From JAKFYM01 sp964612065 (GTDB lineage: Bacteria; Bdellovibrionota; UBA1018; CAIPTA01), in contig CAZTCD010000003.1 of assembly GCA_964612065.1 (NCBI GenBank), positions 1-64,000 on the forward strand: a DNA stretch of 64,000 nucleotides, written 5' to 3'. The first letter of the stretch is position 1. Each line of letters begins with the position of its first letter. A program made the position numbers and the translations under genes. Shown here one piece after another: positions 32,428 through 41,409 of the stretch. The notes under the pieces are model-generated. The model did no database searches. It saw only the letters and a program-made list of their open reading frames with translations, and was not told where the DNA came from.

Positions 32428-34251
32428 ATGCGCCGTTTTTTCTTTGTTTTTGCCCTTCTGCTTCAGCCCACCGGGATCCAGGCTTCAGGCTGCGATAACT
32501 ACTGCGTGGGCATCCGGGGCAATGGAGAAGCCGTGCCCGCCCACTGGGGCGCACTCTCAAGAATGGTGGAAGAAAACGGAATGCCCAAAGCCACCGCCGG
32601 TGGATCGAGCGCCACGGTAACCATGTTTTTCCTCGATTCCCTCGAAGGAAACCCCAAGGTGAAAACCGAATCCGATTCCGAGCGGAAAAAGAAGATCCAG
32701 GCGCTGATGATCAAATCCATGCCGGAATTCACCGCCGTGATGACCAAAGACGCCAAGATCGTGGACGCGATGGCCATGCTTCAAGCTTACCGGGGCGGTG
32801 ATCCCGAGCTGAGAAAGAAAGCCATGGAAGCTTTCGGCCGCGCCGGATCCCTTTCGCCCTCCGAGCTGCAGAAAGTGTTCGAGAAATACGGCGCCCTGGT
32901 GAACCCGGAGCTCCTCGCCCTGGTGATGAAGAATCCCGTGCGCTTTGGCCCGGAGGCCCAGAAGAGTATCCAGAATCTCGGCGCCTTCAACGCCGTTACC
33001 GACGACACGATTTTCTTCCGCCCCGGCCTCGTGGATTTCCGCGGTGCCGCTGTGGTGCTCGGGCATATGGCCGATTTCTATGCCGGCAATACCGATCCGG
33101 AAACCCAAGCCGCCTTTGACGCCTATTTGGACGATTGCGCGGACAAGGCCTACCGCAAGGAATGGAGCGATGTGGATTCCGGCTGCCGCCAGAGGTTCCA
33201 GAAAATCGCCGCCGATTATCTTCGTGGCGGAAAATTCCAGTACAAGGCTCTCTTCAACAAAGTGGGCACGAATATGGATGCGCTTCCCACCACTTCCGTG
33301 ATCCAGGGGAAGGGGCTGCAGCAGTATATGCAGAAGAAGAAGGAGTACGAGAATGGGACCGCGCGCGGCCTCGCTGATTTCTCCGTGGATTTCGAGCGCG
33401 ATATGCGTTTCGGGTACTGGGGAAAGCAAGAGCTTGTTTCCCGAACGGATCGAGGCCTCGAGCGCTTCCGCGAACAGGGTGATCTCAAAGCGAAGAGCTT
33501 CAAGAGCCTTGGGCACGGCAATTGGTTTGAGGTGCTTTCCACCTCGCCCGCAGAGCCCGGGATCGCCAACGCCCAGCCGATTCCCCAGAACACCACGCGC
33601 GAGCAGGTGATCGCTGAGCTGAAAAAGCCGATGAGCAAACGCTGGCAGGGGCTTTCCTACCGCCGAGACGCTATCTCCACCGGCGGCTGGAGTGACCTCC
33701 ATCCCACGCAGGTGCTCAAAGCGCAGGGTTGCTCTCCCGTGGTTTATCTCACCCGCCAGGCCAAATACGGGGATTCCAAATTCGGCCAGCAGATCTTCAT
33801 CCGCCTAACGGGATCCAAAAAGGATATTCCTTTCTGGGATCACGTGGGCGACGCCTCTCCTCCCGGCTGGTGCCCCGACCGCATCCGTGCGGAACACGCC
33901 GATCCCGCCAAGGTGAATGCCACTCCCTGGTCGCGCATTTCCAATCTCTGCAATCCTCAGAGCGCCTTCCGCCGCGCGCTCGAATCAGCCGATGTGGTTC
34001 ATTGCACCAACTGGGACGCCGCCGAGAACGATGTTTTCAAAGGACAGATGCGTTCCCTCGTGAAAGATGCGTATGAGTCCCCATCCATCCCTGCCACCGA
34101 TGCTGGAAGAGCCTGTAAACTGAACCGGCAACCTTCGAGCAGCGATCCCCGCGGTCTGCACGGATGTATTCCTTATCCGGCGGCCGATCAGGCCCGCGAT
34201 TCGGGCGGCATCGGCGGAGACGAAGCCGGCGGCACCCGCGACGCCCGTTAG
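32428..34251 (+). CDS. Secreted patatin-like protein with degenerate dyad
   Basis: The 607-aa protein has a signal peptide (FFFVFALLLQPTGIQA). VGIRGNGEAVPAHWGALSR (oxyanion loop GNG at 31-33) and ATAGGSSATVTMFF (Ser60 in GxSxA rather than GxSxG) follow the patatin phospholipase order. Where patatins have the catalytic DGG before an N-P motif, this protein reads ISTGGWSDLHPTQVL: Thr418 replaces the Asp. About 340 residues of mostly helical sequence are inserted between the two. It may be an altered lipolytic enzyme or an inactive relative. It is exported and contains about ten cysteines. Confidence 0.7.
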   Translation: MRRFFFVFALLLQPTGIQASGCDNYCVGIRGNGEAVPAHWGALSRMVEENGMPKATAGGSSATVTMFFLDSLEGNPKVKTESDSERKKKIQALMIKSMPEFTAVMTKDAKIVDAMAMLQAYRGGDPELRKKAMEAFGRAGSLSPSELQKVFEKYGALVNPELLALVMKNPVRFGPEAQKSIQNLGAFNAVTDDTIFFRPGLVDFRGAAVVLGHMADFYAGNTDPETQAAFDAYLDDCADKAYRKEWSDVDSGCRQRFQKIAADYLRGGKFQYKALFNKVGTNMDALPTTSVIQGKGLQQYMQKKKEYENGTARGLADFSVDFERDMRFGYWGKQELVSRTDRGLERFREQGDLKAKSFKSLGHGNWFEVLSTSPAEPGIANAQPIPQNTTREQVIAELKKPMSKRWQGLSYRRDAISTGGWSDLHPTQVLKAQGCSPVVYLTRQAKYGDSKFGQQIFIRLTGSKKDIPFWDHVGDASPPGWCPDRIRAEHADPAKVNATPWSRISNLCNPQSAFRRALESADVVHCTNWDAAENDVFKGQMRSLVKDAYESPSIPATDAGRACKLNRQPSSSDPRGLHGCIPYPAADQARDSGGIGGDEAGGTRDAR

Positions 34252-34916
34252 CGCAGATCTCCGAATTCCAGATAGAGCTCGCGCGCAAGATTCAGCGATA
34301 GGCTGTCAAATTGGATTTCTCCCATGGGCAAGGGAGATAGATTGCCGGCATTCGCTGCCACCTGCACGGCTTCACCCTGAAGCGCAGGGGGCAATCCATC
34401 TGAAAGCTCCACCACCTGGTCGAAATCGGGCCGCTTCGAGATGAAGTGGGCGAGAAAGGATTCCTTGCTGTTGCCGAACAAAAGATAGGTGGCTTGAGCG
34501 GGCCGAATGGCATCTGGGGCGAATTTCCGGAAGTGAAGCACTTTTCCGATCTTCACGGTTACATTACCTACGATTTCGGTGCCTCCTCTTTCAAAATGGC
34601 CCCGTACCAGGCTCGCTTGGAAGGCCCTCGGATGCGCCACCATCTCCGGAAGCACGAACGATTCCGGCACGAGGGTGAAAACCGTTTCCTCTGGGTGGTT
34701 CTCTTTGGCTTTCAGGTAGGTAAGCAGCGCATGTTCTGGCAGCTCGAGCTCGGCGATCAGCTGATAATCGTGCGGGCTGTGGAACATCGGAAGGTGGGAT
34801 ACATAAACCTTTTCTTTTCCGAATAAGAGCATCCCGTGCACTGATGGGTGATCATGATGAGGGTGAGCTGCAAACGTGGGCGATTGGAAAAAGAGAATAG
34901 ATAGAAGGGCAAGCAT
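34248..34916 (-). CDS. Secreted protein with His-rich N-terminus
   Basis: ATG 34916 has ACGGAG upstream. The 222-aa product has a signal peptide (LALLSILFFQSPTFA) and a mature N-terminus AHPHHDHPSVHGM that looks like a metal-binding strand, followed by a beta-rich domain (GKEKVYVSHLPMFHSPHDYQ, AELELPEHALLTYL). HLPMFHSPHDYQ adds more histidines. It is probably periplasmic; copper or zinc binding is a guess from composition. It is convergent with the patatin-like gene (4-nt overlap of stops) and 104 nt downstream of the LysR gene. Confidence 0.72.
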   Translation of the reverse strand: MLALLSILFFQSPTFAAHPHHDHPSVHGMLLFGKEKVYVSHLPMFHSPHDYQLIAELELPEHALLTYLKAKENHPEETVFTLVPESFVLPEMVAHPRAFQASLVRGHFERGGTEIVGNVTVKIGKVLHFRKFAPDAIRPAQATYLLFGNSKESFLAHFISKRPDFDQVVELSDGLPPALQGEAVQVAANAGNLSPLPMGEIQFDSLSLNLARELYLEFGDLR

Positions 34917-35020
34917 AAATGGCTCCGTTACAGGGCGCCAGGAGCGGCGCGGAGCTTTTCTATCCACTTGCCTGAAATTAATAAAATTAATTAATTAGAA
35001 GTTATAATCGAAAAAATAGA

Positions 35021-35902
35021 TCATTTCCCCGCCAGGATTTTTCTGGCAAATGAAATGATGTGCTCTCTCGCCGCGATTTGGGCTTTTGGGTAGTAGGCCT
35101 GGGAAGGGTAGTGCAGCCAGACCGGATTGCGCAGAACCTTCTCGGAATCCACGATCTCCAGTTCACGGTCGTTTTCTGCCAGATGGCGGCTCAACACAGC
35201 CTGGCCGAAACCGAGGCGCACCCCATCGAGCAGGCAGTATACTTCATCGAGAAACCTCCGCTCCAGCTTCCGCGCCTTTCCGGATTTCGGTTCCGTTTTG
35301 TGCCCGAATTTCTGAAAGTAGCGCTGGGTGGTGAGGTCGTTGGGATCGTGGTCGAGGTAGAAGCCGGAGTTTTTCCATTTTCGGGAGCGCACCAGAACGT
35401 TTTCCTCAAAACCGAGCAACACACGTTTGATCCCCTCCCTGTCGAGCTCCGAATCCATCACCACCAGATCAGCCTCACCCTGGCGGAGAAGATCCGGCAA
35501 CTCATGCATCTCGCGGGAAAACAGATTCAGGCGAAGGGGATGCTCCCGGGCCAATGCAGCCAGAGCCGGCAGGAGCAGGGAACGGGTGATTGACGAGAAG
35601 CCGCCTACCCTTAGGCTCCCGGTCAAAGCTCCCGATTTCGCTCCTCGTGAGCGGCCTGCCAGGAATTCCTCTTCGATGCCCTCCTGAACCTGGGCATAGC
35701 GGAGGAGTTCCTCGCCTTCAGGTGTGAGCCTGGTGCCTGAGCGGTCGCGCACGAAGAGCGTGCATTCAAGCTGGCTTTCGAGATTGAGGATGCGCTGGGA
35801 GAGCGCGCTTTGGCTGATTGCCAGCTGGGCGGCCGCGCGGGAGAAATTCGACATCCGGGCTACGGCGAGAAAGGCTTCCAAGGAATGAGAGGAGATCTTC
35901 AT
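35021..35902 (-). CDS. LysR family transcriptional regulator
   Basis: From ATG 35902 the protein is 293 aa. The N-terminal winged helix reads LEAFLAVARMSNFSRAAAQL and ISQSALSQRILNLESQL, the standard LysR DNA-binding domain; the rest is the periplasmic-binding-like effector domain. The longer frame to 35995 would add 31 residues before the conserved start. Upstream sequence diverges toward the small lipoprotein gene at 36024. The ligand and targets are unknown; the His-rich secreted gene downstream may or may not be cotranscribed. Confidence 0.93.
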   Translation of the reverse strand: MKISSHSLEAFLAVARMSNFSRAAAQLAISQSALSQRILNLESQLECTLFVRDRSGTRLTPEGEELLRYAQVQEGIEEEFLAGRSRGAKSGALTGSLRVGGFSSITRSLLLPALAALAREHPLRLNLFSREMHELPDLLRQGEADLVVMDSELDREGIKRVLLGFEENVLVRSRKWKNSGFYLDHDPNDLTTQRYFQKFGHKTEPKSGKARKLERRFLDEVYCLLDGVRLGFGQAVLSRHLAENDRELEIVDSEKVLRNPVWLHYPSQAYYPKAQIAAREHIISFARKILAGK

Positions 35903-36023
35903 AAGTAAAAACGATCTTATCAGTGGAAGGATTAACTTGTTAGATCCATATGCGCAGATTTGGGGTGGCGCTCCGAGTTGAAATTTGCTATCCAAATCGC
36001 TTCCCAGCTAACTCGAGGACCCT

Positions 36024-36257
36024 ATGAAAACCATTCTGTTTGCCGGCCTTCTGGCTCTGTCTCTTTCTGCCTGCGGGAAGAAGAAGGAAGAATACAAATA
36101 CGAGCTCACCGAGAATGGCTGCAGTACCGGCAAGCAGGAGTTGGATTCCAAATCAGAGATGTGCACCCGTTTGAAGGATGACGGCGCCAATAACGGCTGC
36201 GCCTATTCGCTTCGCAAGAAAACGTATGAGCGGGAATGCGGAACCTGGAACGGCTGA
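36024..36257 (+). CDS. Small lipoprotein
   Basis: The 77-aa protein starts at ATG 36024 with GAGG upstream. ILFAGLLALSLSACGKKKE is a textbook lipoprotein signal with LSAC and the acylated Cys at residue 17. The mature part is about 60 residues, with four more cysteines (ENGCSTGKQ, EMCTRL, NGCAYSL, RECGTW) that could form two disulfides. It is probably anchored in the outer membrane because the residue after Cys is Gly rather than Asp. Function is unknown. Confidence 0.83.
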   Translation: MKTILFAGLLALSLSACGKKKEEYKYELTENGCSTGKQELDSKSEMCTRLKDDGANNGCAYSLRKKTYERECGTWNG

Positions 36258-36272
36258 TCCAGGGCCAGGAGC

Positions 36273-36533
36273 TTAGAGCGCGATCAGGCCTTCGATCACC
36301 TTCACGCGGGCATAAACCTCCAGCACCTCTTCTGCGGATCCCATAGCGAGATGAAAGGTGAAGGCGCTGTACTTTCCTCCGGCAGAAGGGCGGGTCTCCT
36401 CCCGCACACAATTCTTCATCAGAGCACGCAGCTCTTCGCCCTTGCCTGCGGGCACGATGAATTTAAACGCAAATAGCGTGGGCCATTTATGGTGTTCGTT
36501 CAGGAGGGCCTTGGCCTGCTCGGTGGACTGCAT
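36273..36533 (-). CDS. DUF493 family protein (YbeD-like)
   Basis: The 86-aa protein has the ACT-like fold of DUF493: FAFKFIVPAGKGEEL, the central ETRPSAGGKYSAFTFHLAMGSAEEV (in pieces TRPSAGGKYSAFTF and MGSAEEVLEVY) and the C-terminal VIEGLIAL. YbeD of E. coli is linked to lipoate metabolism, but no lipoate genes are nearby. It lies 40 nt downstream of pstB on the same strand and may be the last gene of that transcript. Confidence 0.88.
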   Translation of the reverse strand: MQSTEQAKALLNEHHKWPTLFAFKFIVPAGKGEELRALMKNCVREETRPSAGGKYSAFTFHLAMGSAEEVLEVYARVKVIEGLIAL

Positions 36534-36573
36534 AAGCCCAGCCTTCTAACAAGGCCGGGCCGGAGGCGCAAGA

Positions 36574-37335
36574 TCAGCCGAAGCGGCCGGTGATGTATTC
36601 TTCCGTGCGGCGGTCTTTGGGCTTGGTGAAGAGCCCGCGGGTGGGGCCGAACTCCACCAGCTCGCCCAGGAGGAAAAAGCCTGTATTATCGGAGATCCGG
36701 GCCGCCTGCTGCATATTGTGGGTAACGATCACCACGGTAACCGCGCTCTTCAGCTGCACGATGAGCTCTTCGATCTTGGCCGTGGAAATAGGATCCAGGG
36801 CTGAGGTGGGCTCATCCATCAGAATCACGGGGGGCTTCACCGCCAGGGTGCGGGCGATGCAAAGGCGCTGCTGCTGGCCCCCGGAGAGGGAGGTGCCGGG
36901 AGCGCGCAATTTATCTTTCACTTCCACCCAGAGGGCGGCTTGTTTCAGTGCGGTTTCCACGGCCTCATCCAAAAGAGAGCGGCGGCGCACTCCCGCGAGT
37001 TTCAGGCCGGCGGCCACGTTGTCGTAGATCGACATGGCGGGAAATGGATTCGGCTTCTGGAACACCATTCCGATTTTTCGGCGGATCTTCACGGGATCCA
37101 CGCCTTTGTCGTAAATGTTCTGGCCTTCGAGAATCACCCGGCCCTGCACGGCCGCGCCCGGCACTTCTTCGTGAAGGCGGTTCAGGGTGCGAAGGAAAGT
37201 GCTTTTTCCGCAGCCGGAAGGGCCGATCAGGGCCACCACGTCATGAGGCTGCACTTCGAGAGAGATGCTCTTGAGCACGGTATTGCCAGAAAACGAGGCG
37301 CTTACGGATTCGGCGCGGAGAATATTGGTCATCAT
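36574..37335 (-). CDS. pstB: Phosphate ABC transporter ATP-binding protein PstB
   Basis: The 253-aa ATPase has Walker A GPSGCGKSTFLRTLNR, signature LSGGQQQRLCIAR and Walker B ILMDEPTSALDPIST, together with the Pst-specific FQKPNPFPAMSIYDNV segment. The ATG at 37335 shares one base with the pstA stop (TGATG), so translation is coupled. It energises high-affinity phosphate uptake from the cytoplasmic side. phoU, which usually follows pstB, is not found in this window. Confidence 0.97.
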   Translation of the reverse strand: MMTNILRAESVSASFSGNTVLKSISLEVQPHDVVALIGPSGCGKSTFLRTLNRLHEEVPGAAVQGRVILEGQNIYDKGVDPVKIRRKIGMVFQKPNPFPAMSIYDNVAAGLKLAGVRRRSLLDEAVETALKQAALWVEVKDKLRAPGTSLSGGQQQRLCIARTLAVKPPVILMDEPTSALDPISTAKIEELIVQLKSAVTVVIVTHNMQQAARISDNTGFFLLGELVEFGPTRGLFTKPKDRRTEEYITGRFG

Positions 37336-38198
37336 CAATGTCTCCCTTCGGGGCGTCTACCGAGCACAAGGCGGGTGGTGATGTTCAGCATAAGCACGAA
37401 AAGCACGAGCACTAGAGCTGCTGCCCAGGCCTGTGCATGCCAATCCTCGAAGGGAGAGATGGCGTAGGTATAGATGAGCACTGGAAGAGAGGCGGTGGGA
37501 TCGCCGAGGCCCTGGCTCCAATAACGGTTGTTGAAGGCGGTAAAAATCAGGGGCGCGGTTTCTCCCATGATGCGAGCGATCGCCAGCATTACGCCGGTGG
37601 TGAGGCCGGTAACGGAGCCGCGAAGCACGATACGCAGAATCACTTTCCAGCGAGGCAGTCCCAGCGCCAGCCCGGCCTCGCGCACATGCTGGGGAACGAG
37701 CTTCAGGATCTCTTCGGTGGTGCGGGTGACCATCGGAACCTGAATCATGAGCAAGGCGGCCGCTCCGGCATAGGCAGAGAAACTCTTCATCGGCACCACG
37801 ATCACGGTATAGGCAAAGAGGCCGATGATGATGCTCGGTACGCTCACCAGGAGATCGCAGGTGAAGCGGAGCGTTTTCGCCACTTTTCCATCGCCGAATT
37901 CCGAGAGATAGGCACCGGCCAAGGTACCGAGCGGAATGCCCACCAGAGAGGCGAGGAGCACCATCGTGATGGAACCAAGGAGAGCGTTGGCGATCCCGCC
38001 TCCGGGTTCTCCCACGGGTTTCGGCAGATTGGTAAGAAGATCCAGGGAGAGTGCGCTCCAGCCCCGGGAGGTAACGTAGCCGAGAATGCTCAGAAAGGGG
38101 AGCACGGCCAATATCGTAAGCGCAGTGAAGACCACGAGCATGCCGCGGTTCTTCCACTTGCGGCGGGTGTCATAGCGGTTCAAGTTGAGGGCTTTCAT
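37335..38198 (-). CDS. pstA: Phosphate ABC transporter permease PstA
   Basis: The 287-aa integral membrane protein has about six helices and the PstA pattern: GGIANALLGSITMVLLASLVGIP (in pieces), LAGAYLSEFG, VPSIIIGLFAYTVIV, and the EAA-type loop EAGLALGLPRWKVILRIVLRG. It overlaps pstC by 4 nt (ATGA) and pstB by 1 nt. With PstC it forms the channel for phosphate. Operon order on the minus strand is pstS, pstC, pstA, pstB. Confidence 0.97.
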   Translation of the reverse strand: MKALNLNRYDTRRKWKNRGMLVVFTALTILAVLPFLSILGYVTSRGWSALSLDLLTNLPKPVGEPGGGIANALLGSITMVLLASLVGIPLGTLAGAYLSEFGDGKVAKTLRFTCDLLVSVPSIIIGLFAYTVIVVPMKSFSAYAGAAALLMIQVPMVTRTTEEILKLVPQHVREAGLALGLPRWKVILRIVLRGSVTGLTTGVMLAIARIMGETAPLIFTAFNNRYWSQGLGDPTASLPVLIYTYAISPFEDWHAQAWAAALVLVLFVLMLNITTRLVLGRRPEGRH

Positions 38199-39169
38199 TT
38201 GCGCCTCTTGAATCGGGAGTCCACGCGCCAGAGCACGAAGCGAGCGCCGCCATTGATCAGGAGAGATACGAGAAAAAGAGAGAGCCCCACGGCAGCGAGG
38301 GCGGAGTGGTGGATATCGCTCGAAGCTTCGGCATATTCATTGGCGATGATCGAAGCCATGGTTTGGGCGGGAGCAAAAAGCGAGGCCGATATCTGAGGGC
38401 GGTTTCCGATCACCATCGTTACCGCCATGGTTTCGCCAAAAGCCCGACCAAGGCCCAGCACGCAAGCGGCGAACACACCCGAGCGGGCGGAATCCAGGAT
38501 CGCCACCTTCAGCATTTCCCATTTGGTGGCTCCCAGCGCCAGGGCGCCTTCCCGGATCGTGGAAGGAATGGTGCGGAACACTTCGCGTGAAATGGAGGAG
38601 ATCGTGGGTGTGATCATGATCGCGAGGATCAAACCGGCCGTGAACATACCCACCCCATAGGGAGGGCCCTGAAAGAGCGGCATCCATCCCAGGTATTCCT
38701 GAATCGAAGGCTGCACGGTAGTACGCACCCACGGAGCCAGCCAGAAAATGCCCCAGATCCCGTAAACCACGGACGGAATGGCGGCGAGCATTTCCACCAT
38801 GAAGCCCAGAACCACGCCCAGCCAGCGGGGAGCGATCTCGTTGAGGAACAGAGCCACGGCGATACTCACAGGAGCCGCGATCGCAAGCGCGAGAAGGGAC
38901 GAGACCACCGTGCCGTAAATGAAGGCCAGGGTGCCGAACTGTTCCGTGACCGGATTCCAGGTGCTTACGGTAAAGAACTTCCAGCCGAAATGAGCAAAGG
39001 CCGGATAGCTCATCTTCCAGAGAAGATAAACCAGTCCGGCCAGAGCAAGAATGATGAGGACAGCAATCGACTTGAGGGACAGGTAGAAAATCCTGTCCCC
39101 CAAATGGATTTCCCGCCGCTTTACCGGAAGGAAGCTAGTTACCTTAGCTATGTCCAATGTTTCGTCCAT
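38195..39169 (-). CDS. pstC: Phosphate ABC transporter permease PstC
   Basis: The 324-aa permease shows about six helices and the PstC signature: FGTLAFIYGTVVSSLLAL, IAPRWLGVVLGFMVEMLAAIPS (pieces), VVYGIWGIFWLAPW, and EGALALGATKWEMLKVAIL. An N-terminal cytoplasmic tail of about 30 residues precedes the first helix. It starts 18 nt after the pstS stop and overlaps pstA by 4 nt. It pairs with PstA in the inner membrane. Confidence 0.97.
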   Translation of the reverse strand: MDETLDIAKVTSFLPVKRREIHLGDRIFYLSLKSIAVLIILALAGLVYLLWKMSYPAFAHFGWKFFTVSTWNPVTEQFGTLAFIYGTVVSSLLALAIAAPVSIAVALFLNEIAPRWLGVVLGFMVEMLAAIPSVVYGIWGIFWLAPWVRTTVQPSIQEYLGWMPLFQGPPYGVGMFTAGLILAIMITPTISSISREVFRTIPSTIREGALALGATKWEMLKVAILDSARSGVFAACVLGLGRAFGETMAVTMVIGNRPQISASLFAPAQTMASIIANEYAEASSDIHHSALAAVGLSLFLVSLLINGGARFVLWRVDSRFKRRK

Positions 39170-39187
39170 CGTCCTTCCGGGTTCTTC

Positions 39188-40198
39188 TTAGTGAGCCACC
39201 TTGATCGTGGCTACTTTGGCTTTAACCTTAGACACGAGCTTGCCCGGAAGGGGAGCGTACTCGAGGGGGCCTGCCATTTTTTGCGCGGCAGGAGAAATTA
39301 CCCAGTTCATCAGGTCTACGATTTCTTTGCCATTTTCCTTGGCCACAGTTTGCGGCACAAGCAGATAAGTGAATGAGGCCAGGGGATAAGACTTTTTACC
39401 CTCTGCGTTGGTTATGGAAACGCGGAAATCTTCCGGCATTTTCACTCCAGCAGCGGCGGCAGACACGGAATCCGAATTCGGGGCCACAAAAGCACCTGCT
39501 TTGTTTTTCACGTTGGCATAGGGCAACTTATTCGTTGCAGCATAAATCAACTCCAGGTAGCCGATCGAGCCTTCGGTTTGCTTTACGAGGCCCGCTACGC
39601 CCTCGTTTCCTTTGCCTGCAATGCCCACGGGCCAGGAAACGGATTTTCCGGCGCCCACTTTTTCTTTCCATTCCGAGCTGATCTTGGCGAGGTAGTCCGT
39701 GAAAATGGCCGTGGTTCCGCTGCCATCAGAGCGGTAGGTAACGAGGATGTCCTTATCTGGTATCGAAACCCCTTTGTTCATCGAGGTGATGCGCGGATCG
39801 TTCCATTTGGTGATCTTGCCGAGGTAGATATCCGTGATCACATCGCCCGAGAGGTTCAGGGCTTTCGTTACGGAAGGCAGATTGTAGCTCACCACCACGG
39901 CGCCGAGCACGGTGGGCACGTGGATCACCGGGGTTTTTGCCTTCTGCATTTCCGCTTCCGTCATAGGGGCGTCGGAGGCTCCGAAATGCACGGTGCCTTC
40001 AAGGAGGGCTTTAATGCCGCCGCCGGAGCCGATGCTGTTGTAGTTCACGGTCACATCGCTCTTCACCTTGCGGTATTCATCGAACCATTTGGAGTAGAGG
40101 GGGAAAGGAAACGTGGCTCCTGCGCCGTTGAGCTGAGTGGCAGCCATGGCTGGAGTAACAAGGAGGGTCAAGGCAGAGAGCAGGAAGATTTTCTTCAT
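39188..40198 (-). CDS. pstS: Phosphate-binding periplasmic protein PstS
   Basis: The start ATG 40198 begins a signal peptide (KKIFLLSALTLLVTPAMA). The 336-aa protein has the PstS pattern: LNGAGATFPFPLYSKWFDEY, NYNSIGSGGGIKALL, FGASDAPM, and YRSDGSGTTAIFTDYLA (each in short pieces). Ser, Asp and Arg residues in these loops bind phosphate. It captures phosphate in the periplasm and delivers it to PstCA. A Pho-box-like repeat lies about 70-90 nt upstream. Confidence 0.97.
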   Translation of the reverse strand: MKKIFLLSALTLLVTPAMAATQLNGAGATFPFPLYSKWFDEYRKVKSDVTVNYNSIGSGGGIKALLEGTVHFGASDAPMTEAEMQKAKTPVIHVPTVLGAVVVSYNLPSVTKALNLSGDVITDIYLGKITKWNDPRITSMNKGVSIPDKDILVTYRSDGSGTTAIFTDYLAKISSEWKEKVGAGKSVSWPVGIAGKGNEGVAGLVKQTEGSIGYLELIYAATNKLPYANVKNKAGAFVAPNSDSVSAAAAGVKMPEDFRVSITNAEGKKSYPLASFTYLLVPQTVAKENGKEIVDLMNWVISPAAQKMAGPLEYAPLPGKLVSKVKAKVATIKVAH

Positions 40199-40269
40199 AA
40201 ATCCTCGATAATTATTTGAAATGTTGAGGTTCAGATTTGGGGCCAAGATACCGGAATCATTCATTCCCT

Positions 40270-40290
40270 CTGTTAGGACTGTGTTAGGAA
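40270..40290 (-). promoter_or_regulatory. Pho-box-like direct repeat upstream of pstS
   Basis: On the minus strand TCCTAACACAG is followed directly by TCCTAACAGAG, two 11-bp repeats with CTAACA cores exactly 11 bp apart. This is the spacing of PhoB/PhoP boxes, whose half-sites resemble CTGTCA or TTAACA with about 5 bp between. Position upstream of pstS fits phosphate-starvation control. No phoB or phoR is in the window. Confidence 0.65.
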
Positions 40291-40353
40291 AGAGCACAAA
40301 AGACGGGCTTTTTGGGTTGGTTTTCTCGCCGGAATTGGCTAAGTAAAGATTTC

Positions 40354-41406
40354 ATGGAAATCGAGATTAAGAAGACCAACTCACCTCGACCCAAAATTGC
40401 CACCGAGAAACTCGGTTTCGGCAAGTACTTCTCCGACCACCAGTTTATGCTCGATTACAATAACGGGCGCTGGGAGAAGCCACGCATTGAGCCCTACGGC
40501 CCGTTGAATCTCGAGCCCGGCGCCTGCGTGCTCCATTATTCCCAGTGCTTGTTTGAAGGGCAGAAGGCTTTTCGTACCAAAGACGGAAAGATCCTGCTCT
40601 TCCGGCCCTCGTTCCACGCCGAGCGGATGCGCAAGGGCGCGGAGCGGCTTTGTATGCCCATGCCGTCGTCTGAAGTTTTTCAGGAGGCTGTGCGCACCTT
40701 GGTGCGGCTCGATTCCGATTGGGTTCCTTCCGCCAAAGGCGCTTCTCTTTATATCCGGCCTACTTTGATTGGTACCGAAGCCTTTTTGGGCGTGCGTCCT
40801 GCCGAGAAGTACCTGTTCTTCATCATCACTTCACCCGTGGGTGCTTACTACGCTGAAGGCTTCAATCCGGTGAAGATCTGGGTGGAAGAGAATTTTATCC
40901 GCGCGGCGGCCGGTGGTCTCGGAGCTGTGAAGGCTGGCGCCAACTATGCTTCTTCCCTCCTCGCGGCCGTAGAGGCCAAGAAAAAGGGCTATTCCCAGGT
41001 GCTTTGGCTCGATGCCAAGGAGCACGCCTGGGTGGAAGAAGTGGGCACGATGAATGTTTTCTTCCGCTTCAAGAACGAGATCGTAACGCCTCCTCTGGGT
41101 GGTACGATCCTGAACGGTTCCACCCGTGATTGCGTGCTTCAGGTGCTTCATTCCTGGGGCGTGAAGGTGAGCGAGCGCGCCCTTTCCTGGGCCGAAGTGG
41201 AAGCGGCTCACGAAAAAGGCGAGCTTCTCGAGGCCTTCGGCACCGGCACGGCTGCCGTGATTTCTCCGATCGGAGAATTCGCCACCAGCAAAAAGAAGCT
41301 CAATCTCGGCGGGGTGGGTGAGATCACCAGCAAACTCTTCGACGAACTCACCGGTATCCAATATGGCGAAAAGCCGGATCCCTTCGGCTGGGTAGAGGAG
41401 CTCTAG
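40354..41406 (+). CDS. ilvE: Branched-chain amino acid aminotransferase
   Basis: I start at ATG 40354 (350 aa); the frame opens upstream at a TTG without support. It is a fold-type IV PLP enzyme: LHYSQCLFEGQKAF, RPSFHAERMRKGAERLCMP (pieces), YIRPTLIGTEAFLGV, catalytic Lys193 in GGLGAVKAGANYASSL, and VEEVGTMNVFF followed by TPPLGGTILNGSTRD. The length and the C-terminal GTGTAAVISPIGEF segment match the longer eukaryote-like BCAT group. It makes Leu, Ile and Val from their keto acids. It is divergent from pstS. Confidence 0.96.
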   Translation: MEIEIKKTNSPRPKIATEKLGFGKYFSDHQFMLDYNNGRWEKPRIEPYGPLNLEPGACVLHYSQCLFEGQKAFRTKDGKILLFRPSFHAERMRKGAERLCMPMPSSEVFQEAVRTLVRLDSDWVPSAKGASLYIRPTLIGTEAFLGVRPAEKYLFFIITSPVGAYYAEGFNPVKIWVEENFIRAAAGGLGAVKAGANYASSLLAAVEAKKKGYSQVLWLDAKEHAWVEEVGTMNVFFRFKNEIVTPPLGGTILNGSTRDCVLQVLHSWGVKVSERALSWAEVEAAHEKGELLEAFGTGTAAVISPIGEFATSKKKLNLGGVGEITSKLFDELTGIQYGEKPDPFGWVEEL

Positions 41407-41409
41407 GCC

